A stretch of 64,000 bases of DNA from Actinokineospora alba (GCF_004362515.1 NZ_SNXU01000001.1:5456001-5520000); one strand, 5' to 3'. Counted from the first letter of the stretch, positions 1 to 8,746 are shown. Notes: generated by a model from the sequence alone, not told the origin. Numbers and translations are program-made.

Positions 1-2
1 GG

Positions 3-512
3 ATCCGCGTCTCCGAGCTGTGCGACCTGACCCGCGCCGACCTGCACTCCACCCGCGGCCGCGCCGCCCTGCGCGTGCCCGGCAAGGGCGACAAGCCGCG
101 CGTCGTCTACCTCTCCGGCCTCGCCCACGACGCCCTCAACGCATACCTGCACCACCGCGCCACCGACACCGCCCCCGCGATCCGCGGCCAGGTCAAAGCA
201 GGCACCGAACCACTGATCAGCACCCGCGACGGCAAACCCATGGCCCGCACCGACGTGTGGGCGCTGCTGCGCCGCATCGCCGCCTCCGCCGGACCCGACC
301 TCGCCGACGTCGCCACCCGCATCCACCCCCACGCCCTGCGGCACTTCTACGTCACCGCCGCCGTCGAGGCGGGCGCCGAACTGGTCACCGTGCAGGCCGA
401 CGTCGGCCACGCCAGCGTCGACACCACCAACCGCACCTACAACGCCGCCGCCCGCACCCCCGAACGCAGCGCCGTCGACCTCGTCGCCGACGCCATCACC
501 GGAGCTGGCTGA
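3..512 (+). CDS. Tyrosine recombinase (integrase), 3' part only
   Basis: The reading frame is open from the first bases of the window, so the start lies upstream. What remains is the C-terminal catalytic domain of a phage-type or XerC/D-type tyrosine recombinase, which cuts and rejoins DNA through a tyrosine-DNA intermediate. The visible catalytic set is RVSEL (first Arg), GKGDKPR (beta-hairpin Lys), HALRH (His-x-x-Arg), GHAS (second His) and the Tyr in NRTYN near the end. Its stop overlaps the 3' end of the convergent exporter gene by 17 bases. Whether it is a free-standing Xer protein or the integrase of an element to the left cannot be decided from this end. Confidence 0.85.
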   Translation: MRVSELCDLTRADLHSTRGRAALRVPGKGDKPRVVYLSGLAHDALNAYLHHRATDTAPAIRGQVKAGTEPLISTRDGKPMARTDVWALLRRIAASAGPDLADVATRIHPHALRHFYVTAAVEAGAELVTVQADVGHASVDTTNRTYNAAARTPERSAVDLVADAITGAG

Positions 513-1098
513 GCAGCAACACCCCGAACGCGAGCATCGTCGCCGCCACCAGCCCGTCGAGCACCTTCCACGACGCCGGCTTGGCGAAGAACCCGGTGAG
601 CAGCCGCGCGCCGAACCCGAGCGCGGAGAACCAGCACAGGCTCGCCAGGACCGCCCCGACCGCGAACCCCCACCGCAGCGACCCGTGCGCGGCTGCCAAC
701 GAGCCCAGCAGCAGCACGTCGACATAGACGTGCGGGTTGAGCCACGTCAGCGCCACGGCGGTGAGGACCGCGGGCCGTGCCGACCCGCCCGCGGCGACCA
801 GCACGGACGGCCGCAGCGCGCGCCGGGCGGCCATCGCCGCATAGGTGAGCAGGAACGCGGCGCCGACCAGCGTCAACACCGTCGTCGCCGCGGGCCACGC
901 GCCCGCAACGACCCCGACCCCGGCGACCCCCAACGTGATCAGGACCGCGTCGGACCCGGCGCAGATCGCGACGATCACCGGGACCGCGTGCCGCTGGATG
1001 CCCTGGCGCAGCACGAACGCGTTCTGCGCGCCGATGGCGACGATGAGCGAGAGTCCCGTGCCGAATCCAGCGGCCACGGCGAACAGAAACGGTCCCAT
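496..1098 (-). CDS. LysE/ArgO family amino-acid exporter
   Basis: A 200-residue, very hydrophobic protein with about six membrane segments, the usual size of LysE/ArgO transporters that export basic amino acids (lysine, arginine) from the cytoplasm. The family signature GAQNAFVLRQG lies near the N terminus, and a TWLNPHVY segment in the middle matches the conserved Asn-Pro motif. The ATG at 1098 was chosen because the family starts just before its first helix; a GGAGG lies very close to it (short spacer), and a TTG at 1140 would add 14 non-hydrophobic residues. The divergent LysR gene is its likely regulator, as in the lysE-lysG and argO-argP pairs. The exact substrate is inferred. Confidence 0.88.
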   Translation of the reverse strand: MGPFLFAVAAGFGTGLSLIVAIGAQNAFVLRQGIQRHAVPVIVAICAGSDAVLITLGVAGVGVVAGAWPAATTVLTLVGAAFLLTYAAMAARRALRPSVLVAAGGSARPAVLTAVALTWLNPHVYVDVLLLGSLAAAHGSLRWGFAVGAVLASLCWFSALGFGARLLTGFFAKPASWKVLDGLVAATMLAFGVLLLSQLR

Positions 1099-1167
1099 AC
1101 CTCCGAGGCTAGGAAGCGAGCTGTCAACAGTCCAGTTCAAGATTTTGACGTATCATTAGCGCTCGTG

Positions 1168-2070
1168 ATGCCTGAACTGCCGCTCGACCTGGTCCGAACC
1201 CTGCTCGCCGTCGTCGACGAAGGCACCTTCGACGCCGCCGCGGCCGCCCTGCACGTCACCCCGTCCGCGGTCAGCCAACGGGTCAAGGCCCTCGAACAGC
1301 GCACCGGCCGGGTCCTGCTCATGCGCACCAAACCAGCCCGCGCCACCGAGTCCGGTGAAGCCGTCATCCGCTTCGCCCGGCAACTGCTCCAACTCGAACG
1401 CGACACCCTGACCGAACTCGGTCTGCCCACCGCGGGCGAAGCCGCCCGCCTGGCCATCGCCGTCAACGCCGATTCGCTCTCCACCTGGTTCATCCCCGCC
1501 ATGACCCGCGTCCCCAACCTCCGCTTCGACCTGCACCGCGAAGACGAAGGCCACACCACCGCCCTCCTCCGCGAAGGCCTCGTCATGGCCGCGGTCACCT
1601 CCACCCCCGACCCCGTGCAGGGCTGCTCGGTCCGCGCGCTGGGCAACATGCGCTACCTGCCCTGCGCGAACCCGGCCTTCGCCGCCCAATGGCTCGACGG
1701 ACCGCCCGCCCTGGTGGCCGACGCGCCCGTCCTCGTCTTCGACCGCCGCGACCAGCTCCAAGACCACTTCGTCGCCACCGTCGCCCCCGGCCGCGAAGCG
1801 AGCCAGCACCGGCACTACATCCCCTCCTCCGAAGGGTTCGTCGACGCCGTCGCCGCCGGACTCGGCTGGGGCATGGTCCCCGAAGTCCAAGCGCGTCCCC
1901 GCATCACCGCCGGAACGCTCGTCGACATCGGCGGGCCCATCGACGTCCCCCTCTACTGGCAGCAGTGGAAACTCGACTCCCCACCACTGGCCGCCGCCGC
2001 CCAAGCCATCGCCGCGGCCGCCGCCATCGCCCTCAAACCCCACACGCGACATCACGCCCGGATCAGCTGA
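1168..2070 (+). CDS. LysR-type regulator, ArgP/LysG-like
   Basis: A 300-residue LysR-family transcription factor. The N-terminal winged helix-turn-helix is clear (LHVTPSAVSQRVKALEQRTG, residues about 23-42), followed by the co-inducer-binding domain with typical ArgP/IciA features (the RxKP stretch after the wing, then a periplasmic-binding-protein fold). ArgP/LysG proteins sense lysine or arginine and activate the divergent exporter gene, which is exactly the arrangement here, with about 70 bases between the two starts. The ATG at 1168 fits the family N terminus; a GTG three bases upstream is also possible. The long in-frame extension further upstream runs across the exporter gene and is not real. 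Confidence 0.9.
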   Translation: MPELPLDLVRTLLAVVDEGTFDAAAAALHVTPSAVSQRVKALEQRTGRVLLMRTKPARATESGEAVIRFARQLLQLERDTLTELGLPTAGEAARLAIAVNADSLSTWFIPAMTRVPNLRFDLHREDEGHTTALLREGLVMAAVTSTPDPVQGCSVRALGNMRYLPCANPAFAAQWLDGPPALVADAPVLVFDRRDQLQDHFVATVAPGREASQHRHYIPSSEGFVDAVAAGLGWGMVPEVQARPRITAGTLVDIGGPIDVPLYWQQWKLDSPPLAAAAQAIAAAAAIALKPHTRHHARIS

Positions 2071-2071
2071 C

Positions 2072-3220
2072 CTACTGCGGCAGGCGCTCGACGACGGGCG
2101 CCTGCCGCAGCCACCGGGGGAGCAGCAACGCGACCAGGGCGACCAACGCCGCCACCCCGAACACCTCACCCACCGCCCACACCCCGTACACCGCCAACGC
2201 CGACACCTCGATCCCGATGCCGGCCACCGACGTCACCGTCGCCCGCGCCGGACCCTCGATGCTGTCCTGCAACCGCGCCTCGGCCACCACCAACACCAGC
2301 TGATACAGCCCATAGAACCCGGCCACCACCAGCAGACCGGCGGGGGAGCGCAGCACCCCGGACACCACCAACACCGCCACCGCGACACCCAGCAGCACCC
2401 CGAGCGTCCGGGTCCGCAACCGGCTCCCGAACCCACCCAGCGCGGCACCGGCCGCACCGGCCAACGGGATCGCGACCATCGCCAACGGCACCCACCCCGC
2501 GGGGACACCCCACGCCAGGGCCATCAGCGGGAAGTACTCCTCGAACGCGTCCAACCCGCCCAGCAACGCCACCACGATCACCGCGCGCCGCACCACCCGG
2601 TTGGCCGCAGCCTCCCGCAAACCCACCTTGAGCATCTCGACATAACCGAGCTCATCACCGTCAGCACCCCGCACGGCCTCCGGAAACCGCGACGCCACCC
2701 ACGCCGCCGCCAGACACACCCCGACACTGACCCACGCCGCCAGCCGGTACCCGCCGAGCGCGAACAACCCCGACGCCAACGCCGCCGTCGGCAGCTCCGT
2801 GAGCAGATTGACCGCCGTCACCCGCCCGTTGACCAGCGCGAACGTCGATTCCTCACCTTGCGCGGCCAACCCGTCATAGAGCAACGCCTCGAACGCGCCC
2901 GACTCCAACGCCCCACCGAGACCCCACAGGACGAACCCGACCGCGAACCCGGCGAACCCCGGCAACGTGATCCACAGGACGTACCCCAGCGCCTGCAACA
3001 GACTCGCGCCCACCAGGGACGACCGCCGCGAGAACCGGTCGGCCACCGCACCCAGCGGCACCTCAGCCAGGATCGACACCGACGACCAGATCAGGAACAG
3101 CAGCGAGATCTCCGCCCCGGACAGACCGGTATCGGCGAAGAGAACGGCGTACAGCGGGTAGATCGGGACCAGGTAGGTCAGCGCCGCCCACCACAGCGAC
3201 ACCCGCACCAACCCGCGCAC
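2072..3220 (-). CDS. MFS transporter
   Basis: A 382-residue integral membrane protein of the major facilitator superfamily, with about twelve hydrophobic segments. The loop between helices 2 and 3 reads GAVADRFSRR, the family's motif A, and an acidic loop near residue 190 separates the two halves. Such proteins export drugs or metabolites using the proton gradient; substrate is unknown. It starts with GTG and ends 1 base after the stop of the convergent LysR gene. No dedicated regulator lies next to it. Confidence 0.85.
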   Translation of the reverse strand: MRGLVRVSLWWAALTYLVPIYPLYAVLFADTGLSGAEISLLFLIWSSVSILAEVPLGAVADRFSRRSSLVGASLLQALGYVLWITLPGFAGFAVGFVLWGLGGALESGAFEALLYDGLAAQGEESTFALVNGRVTAVNLLTELPTAALASGLFALGGYRLAAWVSVGVCLAAAWVASRFPEAVRGADGDELGYVEMLKVGLREAAANRVVRRAVIVVALLGGLDAFEEYFPLMALAWGVPAGWVPLAMVAIPLAGAAGAALGGFGSRLRTRTLGVLLGVAVAVLVVSGVLRSPAGLLVVAGFYGLYQLVLVVAEARLQDSIEGPARATVTSVAGIGIEVSALAVYGVWAVGEVFGVAALVALVALLLPRWLRQAPVVERLPQ

Positions 3221-3262
3221 GGACTCCGGAGGTCTACGTCAACCAAATGGCATACGCCGAGA

Positions 3263-4219
3263 TTAACCGACCCCAACCGCCGCGGCACCCGGATTAAGCC
3301 ACTCACCAGGCGATTCCCACGCCGCCAGCCGCAACCGGCTCTCGAACCGCCGCGGGAGCCCCGACACCGGGTCGGTGAACTCGAGGACCTTCGCCAGCAG
3401 CTGCAGGGGAGCGGTGAAGTCGCCCAGCGGCTTCTCCGTCAGCACGGGGTAGAAGTCGTCACCCAGGATCGGCACACCCAACCCGGACATGTGCAACCGC
3501 AGCTGGTGCGTCCGCCCAGTCTCCGGCGCCAGCCGATAGCGCCCGACCCCGTCGCGCGCCTCGATCAGCTCGACCCGGGTGCGCGCGTTGACCTCACCGG
3601 GGACCTCCTGCGCGGTGATCACCCCGCGCTCTTTCATGATCCGGCTCTCCACCGTCACCGGCAGCTCAAGATCCGGGTCGTGCCGGGCGACCGCCTCGTA
3701 CTCCTTGCGCACCAACCGGTCCCGAAACAACGTCTGATACGCGCCGCGCAGCTCCGGGCGGACCACGAACATCAACAACCCGGCCGTCACCCGGTCCAAC
3801 CGGTGCGCCGGACTCAGCGTCGGGATTCCCAGCTCCTGGCGCAACCGCACGAGCGCCGTCTGCACGATGTGCTGGCCGCGGGGGATCGTCGCCAGGAAAT
3901 GCGGCTTGTCCACGACCAGGATGTCGTCGTCCTGGTGGACGATGCCGATATCGAACGGCACGGGCACCTCCACCGGGAGATCCCGGTGGAACCACACGAA
4001 CGACCCGGGTTCATAGGGAGCGTCGATGCCGACCGGCCCATCGAGCCCGACGATCCGCTCCTCCCGCAACATCATGTCGATGCGCCCCGGATCCACCCTC
4101 GGCAACCTCTCGACAAGGTGGTCCCGAATCGTCGCCCACGACCCCTCCTCCGGCAGCCGAAGGCGGGCAGCGTCGAGCCCATGGCGCTGGGGGAGAGGGG
4201 AGCGAAGTTTGCGTCTCAT
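3263..4219 (-). CDS. RluA-family pseudouridine synthase
   Basis: A 318-residue RNA pseudouridine synthase. The catalytic motif HRLDRVTAGLLMF (residues about 140-152) holds the invariant Asp that attacks the uridine C1'. The following RxY(Q)TLF and the GRTHQLRLHM motif are the other RluA landmarks. The N-terminal segment, with DGxDAARLRLP and a WATIRDHLVERLP stretch, resembles the actinobacterial RluA-like branch that isomerises uridine in rRNA or tRNA. The target base cannot be read from the sequence. ATG start; it sits 15 bases downstream of the GNAT gene and may be co-transcribed with it. Confidence 0.9.
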   Translation of the reverse strand: MRRKLRSPLPQRHGLDAARLRLPEEGSWATIRDHLVERLPRVDPGRIDMMLREERIVGLDGPVGIDAPYEPGSFVWFHRDLPVEVPVPFDIGIVHQDDDILVVDKPHFLATIPRGQHIVQTALVRLRQELGIPTLSPAHRLDRVTAGLLMFVVRPELRGAYQTLFRDRLVRKEYEAVARHDPDLELPVTVESRIMKERGVITAQEVPGEVNARTRVELIEARDGVGRYRLAPETGRTHQLRLHMSGLGVPILGDDFYPVLTEKPLGDFTAPLQLLAKVLEFTDPVSGLPRRFESRLRLAAWESPGEWLNPGAAAVGVG

Positions 4220-4234
4220 CGCTGGTCAGCCTAC

Positions 4235-4669
4235 CTACAGGCCGATCTGGTACAGGATGAAGCCGCGGTTGACCGCCACCTGGTCATACAACCGGCGCGC
4301 CGTGGCGTTCGACTCCTGCGTCGACCAGTACACCCGCGCGCACCCCTGAGCACCAGCCCACTCGGTCACCTCGGCGATCAACGCCCGTGCCACACCCAGA
4401 CCGCGAGCCACCGGATCGGTGAACAGGTCCTGCAGGTAACACACGTCGGCCGAGGTCGTGCTCGCGTGGACGAGGAAATGCGCGATCCCCACCAGTTTCC
4501 CGTCGACCTTCGCGCCGAGCGCGTGCATCCGGGTGTCCTCCTGGAACGCCGACCACGCCCGCGTCATCGCCTCGGTGGGCAGCGTGCGCCCGTAGAAGGT
4601 GTTGTAGCCGGCGAATAGGACCTCCCACGCCTCGCGGTCCGCTGGGTCGAGCTTGCCGACGCTGATCAT
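4235..4669 (-). CDS. GNAT family N-acetyltransferase
   Basis: A 144-residue acetyltransferase of the GNAT fold. The acetyl-CoA pyrophosphate-binding loop reads RGLGVARAL (residues about 88-96), preceded by the strand CYLQDLFTDP. The N-terminal WEVLFAGYNTFYG stretch is common in small GNATs acting on amines. The ATG at 4669 is preceded by an AAGG at suitable spacing. It lies just upstream of the pseudouridine synthase on the same strand, so the two are probably one transcript. The acceptor substrate is unknown. Confidence 0.85.
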   Translation of the reverse strand: MISVGKLDPADREAWEVLFAGYNTFYGRTLPTEAMTRAWSAFQEDTRMHALGAKVDGKLVGIAHFLVHASTTSADVCYLQDLFTDPVARGLGVARALIAEVTEWAGAQGCARVYWSTQESNATARRLYDQVAVNRGFILYQIGL

Positions 4670-4712
4670 CGATCACCTTCCGAGAGGGTTCGCGCCCGAC
4701 CCTACCCACGGG

Positions 4713-4752
4713 CGGAGGGCCGGGTTGCCAAGCTCAGCGACCCGGCCCTCCG
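4713..4752 (-). terminator. Stem-loop terminator of the M64 peptidase gene
   Basis: A perfect 13-bp inverted repeat, CGGAGGGCCGGGT paired with ACCCGGCCCTCCG, with a 14-base loop, located 10 bases after the stop codon of the M64 peptidase gene. No T-run follows, as is usual for actinobacterial terminators. Confidence 0.75.
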
Positions 4753-4761
4753 TCGTGCGCA

Positions 4762-6669
4762 TCAGGTGATACTCAGCCGGAACCACCGCGACCAGCCGGT
4801 CCGGATGTCCCACCAAGCGCTGTACATCAGCCCGTCCGAGCCCACCGCGAACACGTCGATGTGGTTGCTGAACCGCTCGATCGCCGCCACATGCCCACCG
4901 GACTGCCCGATTCCGCCCGAGATGTTGAACCAGTTCGCCCAGCCCGAAGCCGCGTCCCACCACGTGCTGTAGATCCGGTTATCCGTCCCGACGGTGAACA
5001 GATCCAAATGGTTCGCGCCCCGAGGAATCGCCGTCACCGACGACCCCGGCGACGCCAACCCACCAGACACGTGGAACCAGTTCGACCACCCCGAAGCCGC
5101 ATCCCACCACGCCGACATGATCCGACCGTCCGACGCGGTCGTGAACAAGTCCAGATGGTTCGGGTTACGCGCCACCACGTTCACCGTCGAGTTCGGACGC
5201 GCGGTCAACGTGCCCAGGCGGAACCACGACGCCCACCCCGAAGCCGCGTCCCACCACGTGCTGTAGATCCGGTTGTCCGTGCCCACCGTGAACAGATCCA
5301 GGTGGTTCGGGTTCCGGGCGATCGCCGTCACCGTCGCCCCGTTGGCCGCGACCCCACCGGAGACGTGGAACCAGTTCGACCACCCCGACGACACGTCCCA
5401 CCACGCCGACATCGTCCGGCCGTCAGCAGCCGTGGTGAACAAGTCCAGGTGATCCCGGTTGCGGGCCACGACGTTGACCGTCGACCCGGCCCGCGCCGTC
5501 AGCGAGCCGATACGGAACCAGCCCGACCAGCCCGTGGTCACGTCCCACCACGCACTCCACACCCGGTTGTCCGTGCCGACCGTGAACAAGTCCAGGTGAT
5601 TCGGATACCGCGCGATCGACGTCACCGGCGACCCAGACCCGCCCGGCGACGCGATGCCACCGGACACGTGGAACCACCCCGCCCACCCGGACGACTGGTC
5701 CCACCAGTTGCTCATCGTGCGCCCGTTGCTCGCCACCGCGAACACATCGAGGTGACTCGGGTACCGCGCCAGGACACTGATCGGCGTCGGCCCCCGCGAC
5801 TGCAGCGTGCTCAGCGGCTCCAGCCGGTTCCAGATCACCTGGCGGCACACCCGGCAGAACGGCGCGCCCAGCTCCCGCATCTTGCAGTTGTGCTCCGGCC
5901 GGAACGCGCCGCAGTGGTAGTAGTGCGCGCCCTCGAACGCGCCGACCGTGCCCGCCGGAACGGTGCTGGCCCGGTTGTCCACCTTGGTGCAATCCGGGTT
6001 GCTCATCGTCGGGATCGCGGTGCTCGACGCGACCGCCCACCGCCACTTCAACGTGGCCCGGTTGCTGTTGACCGTCACGTTCGGCTCCGACGGCTCACCC
6101 GCCGGGTGGTGGTCGTGCCCGGTCTCGTTGCCGCCCGCGTAGTACGCGTACTCATCGGCCAGGCCGAACGCGGTGTGCCCGGCCTCGTGGATCGCGATCT
6201 GCGTGGCCCCGTTCGCCAGGGAGTACGTCCCGACCGACCCGCCCGCACCGCCGTAGACCGTCGAGTTCACCACGACCAGGACCAGGCTGTGCTCCGGCAC
6301 CTGCGCCGTGGCCACCTGCAACGCCGTGGACTGGTTGCACAGCAGCAGCCTGCGAATCCCGTTGCCACCGAACGTCGCGTCGAAGTACGTCCGAGCCGTC
6401 GCGCCCGTGCCGCCTGCCGCGACCGGGTCGTCCGCACCGGAATCCGTGGAAGCCACGTTCACCCGGAACACGTTGATCGCCGGGCTCAGCTCGTCGAACG
6501 GCGGCGTCGCCTTCAGCGCGTTGACGAAGTCCTGCGCCGCGGTGTTGAACGCGGCCTGCTGCCCGGCGGTGAACCCCTCAGCGAGCAGCACGATGTTGAA
6601 CGCCCGATTGCGCGGCGCGGAGCCCGCGATCTGCGTTGTGCCCTGGACGGCGCCGTCCGACGTGGTCAT
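4762..6669 (-). CDS. M64-type zinc metallopeptidase with seven-repeat beta-propeller
   Basis: A 635-residue protein. Residues 1-290 resemble the IgA peptidase M64 family: a zinc-binding HEAGH at 161-165 followed by TAFGLADEY, an NxVLLAEGF-like start, and a cysteine-rich C-terminal part (CGAF, CKMRELGAPFCRVCRQ). Residues about 300-635 hold seven near-identical repeats of 45-50 residues, each with HLD(L/V)F, a DxR/DNR turn, WWD and GWxxWF; seven units predict a closed seven-bladed propeller of the PLL/fucolectin-like sort, probably sugar binding. There is no signal peptide, unusual for a lectin-fused protease. It overlaps the upstream gene by ATGA, so the two are translationally coupled. Peptidase activity is inferred from family. 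Confidence 0.88.
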   Translation of the reverse strand: MTTSDGAVQGTTQIAGSAPRNRAFNIVLLAEGFTAGQQAAFNTAAQDFVNALKATPPFDELSPAINVFRVNVASTDSGADDPVAAGGTGATARTYFDATFGGNGIRRLLLCNQSTALQVATAQVPEHSLVLVVVNSTVYGGAGGSVGTYSLANGATQIAIHEAGHTAFGLADEYAYYAGGNETGHDHHPAGEPSEPNVTVNSNRATLKWRWAVASSTAIPTMSNPDCTKVDNRASTVPAGTVGAFEGAHYYHCGAFRPEHNCKMRELGAPFCRVCRQVIWNRLEPLSTLQSRGPTPISVLARYPSHLDVFAVASNGRTMSNWWDQSSGWAGWFHVSGGIASPGGSGSPVTSIARYPNHLDLFTVGTDNRVWSAWWDVTTGWSGWFRIGSLTARAGSTVNVVARNRDHLDLFTTAADGRTMSAWWDVSSGWSNWFHVSGGVAANGATVTAIARNPNHLDLFTVGTDNRIYSTWWDAASGWASWFRLGTLTARPNSTVNVVARNPNHLDLFTTASDGRIMSAWWDAASGWSNWFHVSGGLASPGSSVTAIPRGANHLDLFTVGTDNRIYSTWWDAASGWANWFNISGGIGQSGGHVAAIERFSNHIDVFAVGSDGLMYSAWWDIRTGWSRWFRLSIT

Positions 6670-7100
6670 CGCGCACCCCCCGTGAGCGGGAACGTGCCCA
6701 GCTCCACGACGTCACCGGCACCGGCCTCGGCCTCGGCGACGTCACCGGTCGGCGGGATCCGCACCACGGTCACGTGGTCGGCCCGCTCGGTCGTCGGCAC
6801 GACCACGGTGAACGCGCCCTGACCCCGCGGCACGTCGGTGCGCGTGATCGGCTCGTTCGGGTCCTCGGGGAACACCTCGACACTGGTGTCCATCCCGGAC
6901 CGAATCGGGACGCGGCTGAGCATCTCCTCATTCGCGTCCCGCACCTCGACGTGGTTGCCCACCACGTCCTCACGCGGCAGGTCGAAGCCGCTGACGGCGA
7001 CGTCCACCGGCTGCTGCAGCAGCAGCCGCACCTCGTCACCCTCGTACTCGAACAGCAGTCGGACCGCCGTCGGCTCACCCGACGGGCTCGGGTCGGTCAT
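6666..7100 (-). CDS. Hypothetical protein coupled to the M64 peptidase
   Basis: A 144-residue protein without recognisable signal peptide or membrane segment. It is rich in acidic and beta-forming residues (VRLLFEYEGDEVRLLLQQPVDV, shortened here; later a DLPREDVVGNHVEVRD stretch), suggesting a beta-sandwich. The stop overlaps the start of the peptidase gene by four bases (ATGA), the strongest sign that the two act together, possibly as inhibitor, chaperone or export partner. The family is not one I can name. ATG start. Confidence 0.75.
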   Translation of the reverse strand: MTDPSPSGEPTAVRLLFEYEGDEVRLLLQQPVDVAVSGFDLPREDVVGNHVEVRDANEEMLSRVPIRSGMDTSVEVFPEDPNEPITRTDVPRGQGAFTVVVPTTERADHVTVVRIPPTGDVAEAEAGAGDVVELGTFPLTGGAR

Positions 7101-7182
7101 CGCATTGCCTCCATCCCAGCCTGGCGCGTCACACGCCCTGACATGCGGAAAGAGGCCCGCGAAGCAGCGGGGGATACCGAAA

Positions 7183-7203
7183 GGGGTCTTACTGGGGTCT
7201 TAC
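7183..7203. repeat. Two direct copies of GGGGTCTTAC next to an integrase
   Basis: GGGGTCTTAC occurs at 7183-7192 and again at 7194-7203, an 11-bp period, in the 107-base gap between the integrase 3' end and the start of the hypothetical gene. Placement beside a tyrosine recombinase and one-helical-turn spacing fit recombinase or excisionase arm sites, but also an operator for the hypothetical/peptidase operon. Confidence 0.4.
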
Positions 7204-7207
7204 GGCC

Positions 7208-8185
7208 CTAGAGGGCACCGTCCGGATCGGACAGATCCGCCAACACCCGGTAGGTCCGATTGCTCGCCGCGGCGGCCCGGCGATGGGTGCCGGTCGCCTC
7301 GATGTAGTTCTGGCTCGTGTTCAGACTCGCGTGGCCCAGCAGCGTCATGATCTCCACCGCGTTCGCCCCGTCCTCGGCCAACCGGGTCGCGAACGTGTGC
7401 CGCAGCGCGTGCAGATTCGCCCCCGCGGGAACCCGGTCGTGCATCCCGGCCCACCGGAAACACGACTTCACCAGGTAATCCAGCGCGCCCCGGCCGATCG
7501 CGGCGCCGTCAGAACCCAGCAACAGGGGCGACTCGGCGGTGAACCGGGCCGAGAACCGCTCGTCACAGGACGCCACATAGGACTCGATCACCCGCTCCAG
7601 CGGCACCTCGATCGGAATCGACCGCTCCCGGTTCCCCTTGCCGTGCACGAACAGTCGGCGCTCGCCGGGACGGCCCACCATGGCCGACCTGGTCAACGCC
7701 CGCATCTCCGAGGCCCGGAGCCCGGCCACCAGGCCCAGCGCCAACACCAGAAGATCGCGCTCCGGCCACTCCACTCGCGACCGCCGCGCCCCCGACGCGA
7801 TCGCCGAGAGCAGCTGCTCCGGTGTGGACTCGCCCCGCAGCGGCTTGGGGGACAGGGGAGCGGCCCGCGGCCGCCCGATCGCCCCCATCGGATTGCCCGG
7901 GCACAACCCGTCGGCCACACAGAACTGGAAGAACTGGTTCCACGTCGACCAGGCACGCGCCACCGAACTCTTGGCATGGGTGTCGGCGAAGCTTCCGAAC
8001 GCCGCCCGCAGCGGCTGCGCCGACACCGCGACCAGATCGATGTCCTCGACCTCGACCTCCAGCACAGCCGCCACCTGGGCGGACACGCCCGCGAAGTCCC
8101 GCCGGTAGGCCGCCGTCGTGTGCGGCGAGTCCTTACGCGTCCGCCTCGCGACGAAGAACGCCTCTTGGGCGTCGATCAACTTCAC
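7208..8185 (-). CDS. Tyrosine recombinase / integrase
   Basis: A complete tyrosine recombinase of about 325 residues. It has an N-terminal core-binding SAM-like domain (TTAAYRRDF, WNQFFQFCV) and a C-terminal catalytic domain with GLRASEM (Arg), HGKGNRER (Lys), HALRHTFATRL (His-x-x-Arg), LLGHASLNTS (His) and NYIEAT (Tyr nucleophile). Length and order match XerC/XerD and phage integrases. The start is uncertain: GTG at 8185 gives a family-like N terminus (VKLIDAQEAFF); the frame is open to 8278. It may belong to a decayed element carrying the M64 operon, since direct repeats flank its 3' end. Confidence 0.87.
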   Translation of the reverse strand: MKLIDAQEAFFVARRTRKDSPHTTAAYRRDFAGVSAQVAAVLEVEVEDIDLVAVSAQPLRAAFGSFADTHAKSSVARAWSTWNQFFQFCVADGLCPGNPMGAIGRPRAAPLSPKPLRGESTPEQLLSAIASGARRSRVEWPERDLLVLALGLVAGLRASEMRALTRSAMVGRPGERRLFVHGKGNRERSIPIEVPLERVIESYVASCDERFSARFTAESPLLLGSDGAAIGRGALDYLVKSCFRWAGMHDRVPAGANLHALRHTFATRLAEDGANAVEIMTLLGHASLNTSQNYIEATGTHRRAAAASNRTYRVLADLSDPDGAL

Positions 8186-8289
8186 TCTTAGTACATACAA
8201 GGTGACACCGACAAAAACCCAATCCGCCGCGACCGCGACCCGGAAGTGGAAGGCTGGCACCGACCAGCAGTTGCCCAAAAGGAGTGCTT

Positions 8290-8742
8290 GTGACCGACGT
8301 GAACATCCGCCGCGCGACCATCGACGACGTCCCGGCCATCGTGGCCCTGCTCATGGACGACGCGATCGGTGCGACCCGGGAGTCCGCGGATGACCTGACC
8401 CCGTACAAGGACGCCTTCGCGGTCATCGACGCCGATCACCATGAGTTCCTGGCCGTAGCGGACCGTGACGGCGAGATCGTCGGCACGTTCCAGCTGTCCC
8501 TGCTGCCGGGCCTGTCCCGGATGGGCGCGTTCCGGGCGCAGGTGGAAGCCGTGCGGGTGGCCGCCTCGGCACGGGGACTCGGCCTGGGGGAGACGATGAT
8601 GCGCTGGGCCATCGAGGAGGCCCGCAAGCGCGGCTGTGTGATGGTGCAGCTCACCTCGGACAAGAAGCGCCAGGACGCCCACCGGTTCTACGAGCGCCTC
8701 GGCTTCACCGCGACGCACGAGGGCTTCAAGCTCGCACTCTGA
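8290..8742 (+). CDS. GNAT family N-acetyltransferase
   Basis: A 150-residue acetyltransferase. The signature RGLGLGETMMRWA is the acetyl-CoA-binding loop and helix, and the C-terminal ERLGFTATHEGFKL is the typical GNAT end. An RRATIDDVPAI start and QLTSDKKRQDAHRFY segment place it with small amino-group acetyltransferases of the YjcF/aminoglycoside-like type. GTG at 8290 is preferred to GTG at 8284 because GGAG at 8281-8284 then lies five bases upstream. It diverges from the integrase. Substrate unknown. Confidence 0.87.
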   Translation: MTDVNIRRATIDDVPAIVALLMDDAIGATRESADDLTPYKDAFAVIDADHHEFLAVADRDGEIVGTFQLSLLPGLSRMGAFRAQVEAVRVAASARGLGLGETMMRWAIEEARKRGCVMVQLTSDKKRQDAHRFYERLGFTATHEGFKLAL

Positions 8743-8746
8743 GCCG

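Noticed and set aside
1099..1167. Defined LysR T-N11-A operator between exporter and regulator
   Set aside because: Several weak candidates, none with clear dyad symmetry, so no site was placed.
685..2070. 461-residue version of the LysR protein
   Set aside because: The N-terminal 160 residues run across the divergent exporter gene; LysR family proteins are about 300 residues and start at 1168.
2858..4618. 586-residue frame on the plus strand
   Set aside because: Antisense to the MFS, pseudouridine synthase and GNAT genes; Arg/Pro-rich composition is that of a mirror frame in high-GC DNA.
4861..6822. 653-residue frame on the plus strand
   Set aside because: Antisense to the M64 peptidase gene; no motifs, and the opposite frame has HEAGH and seven exact repeats.
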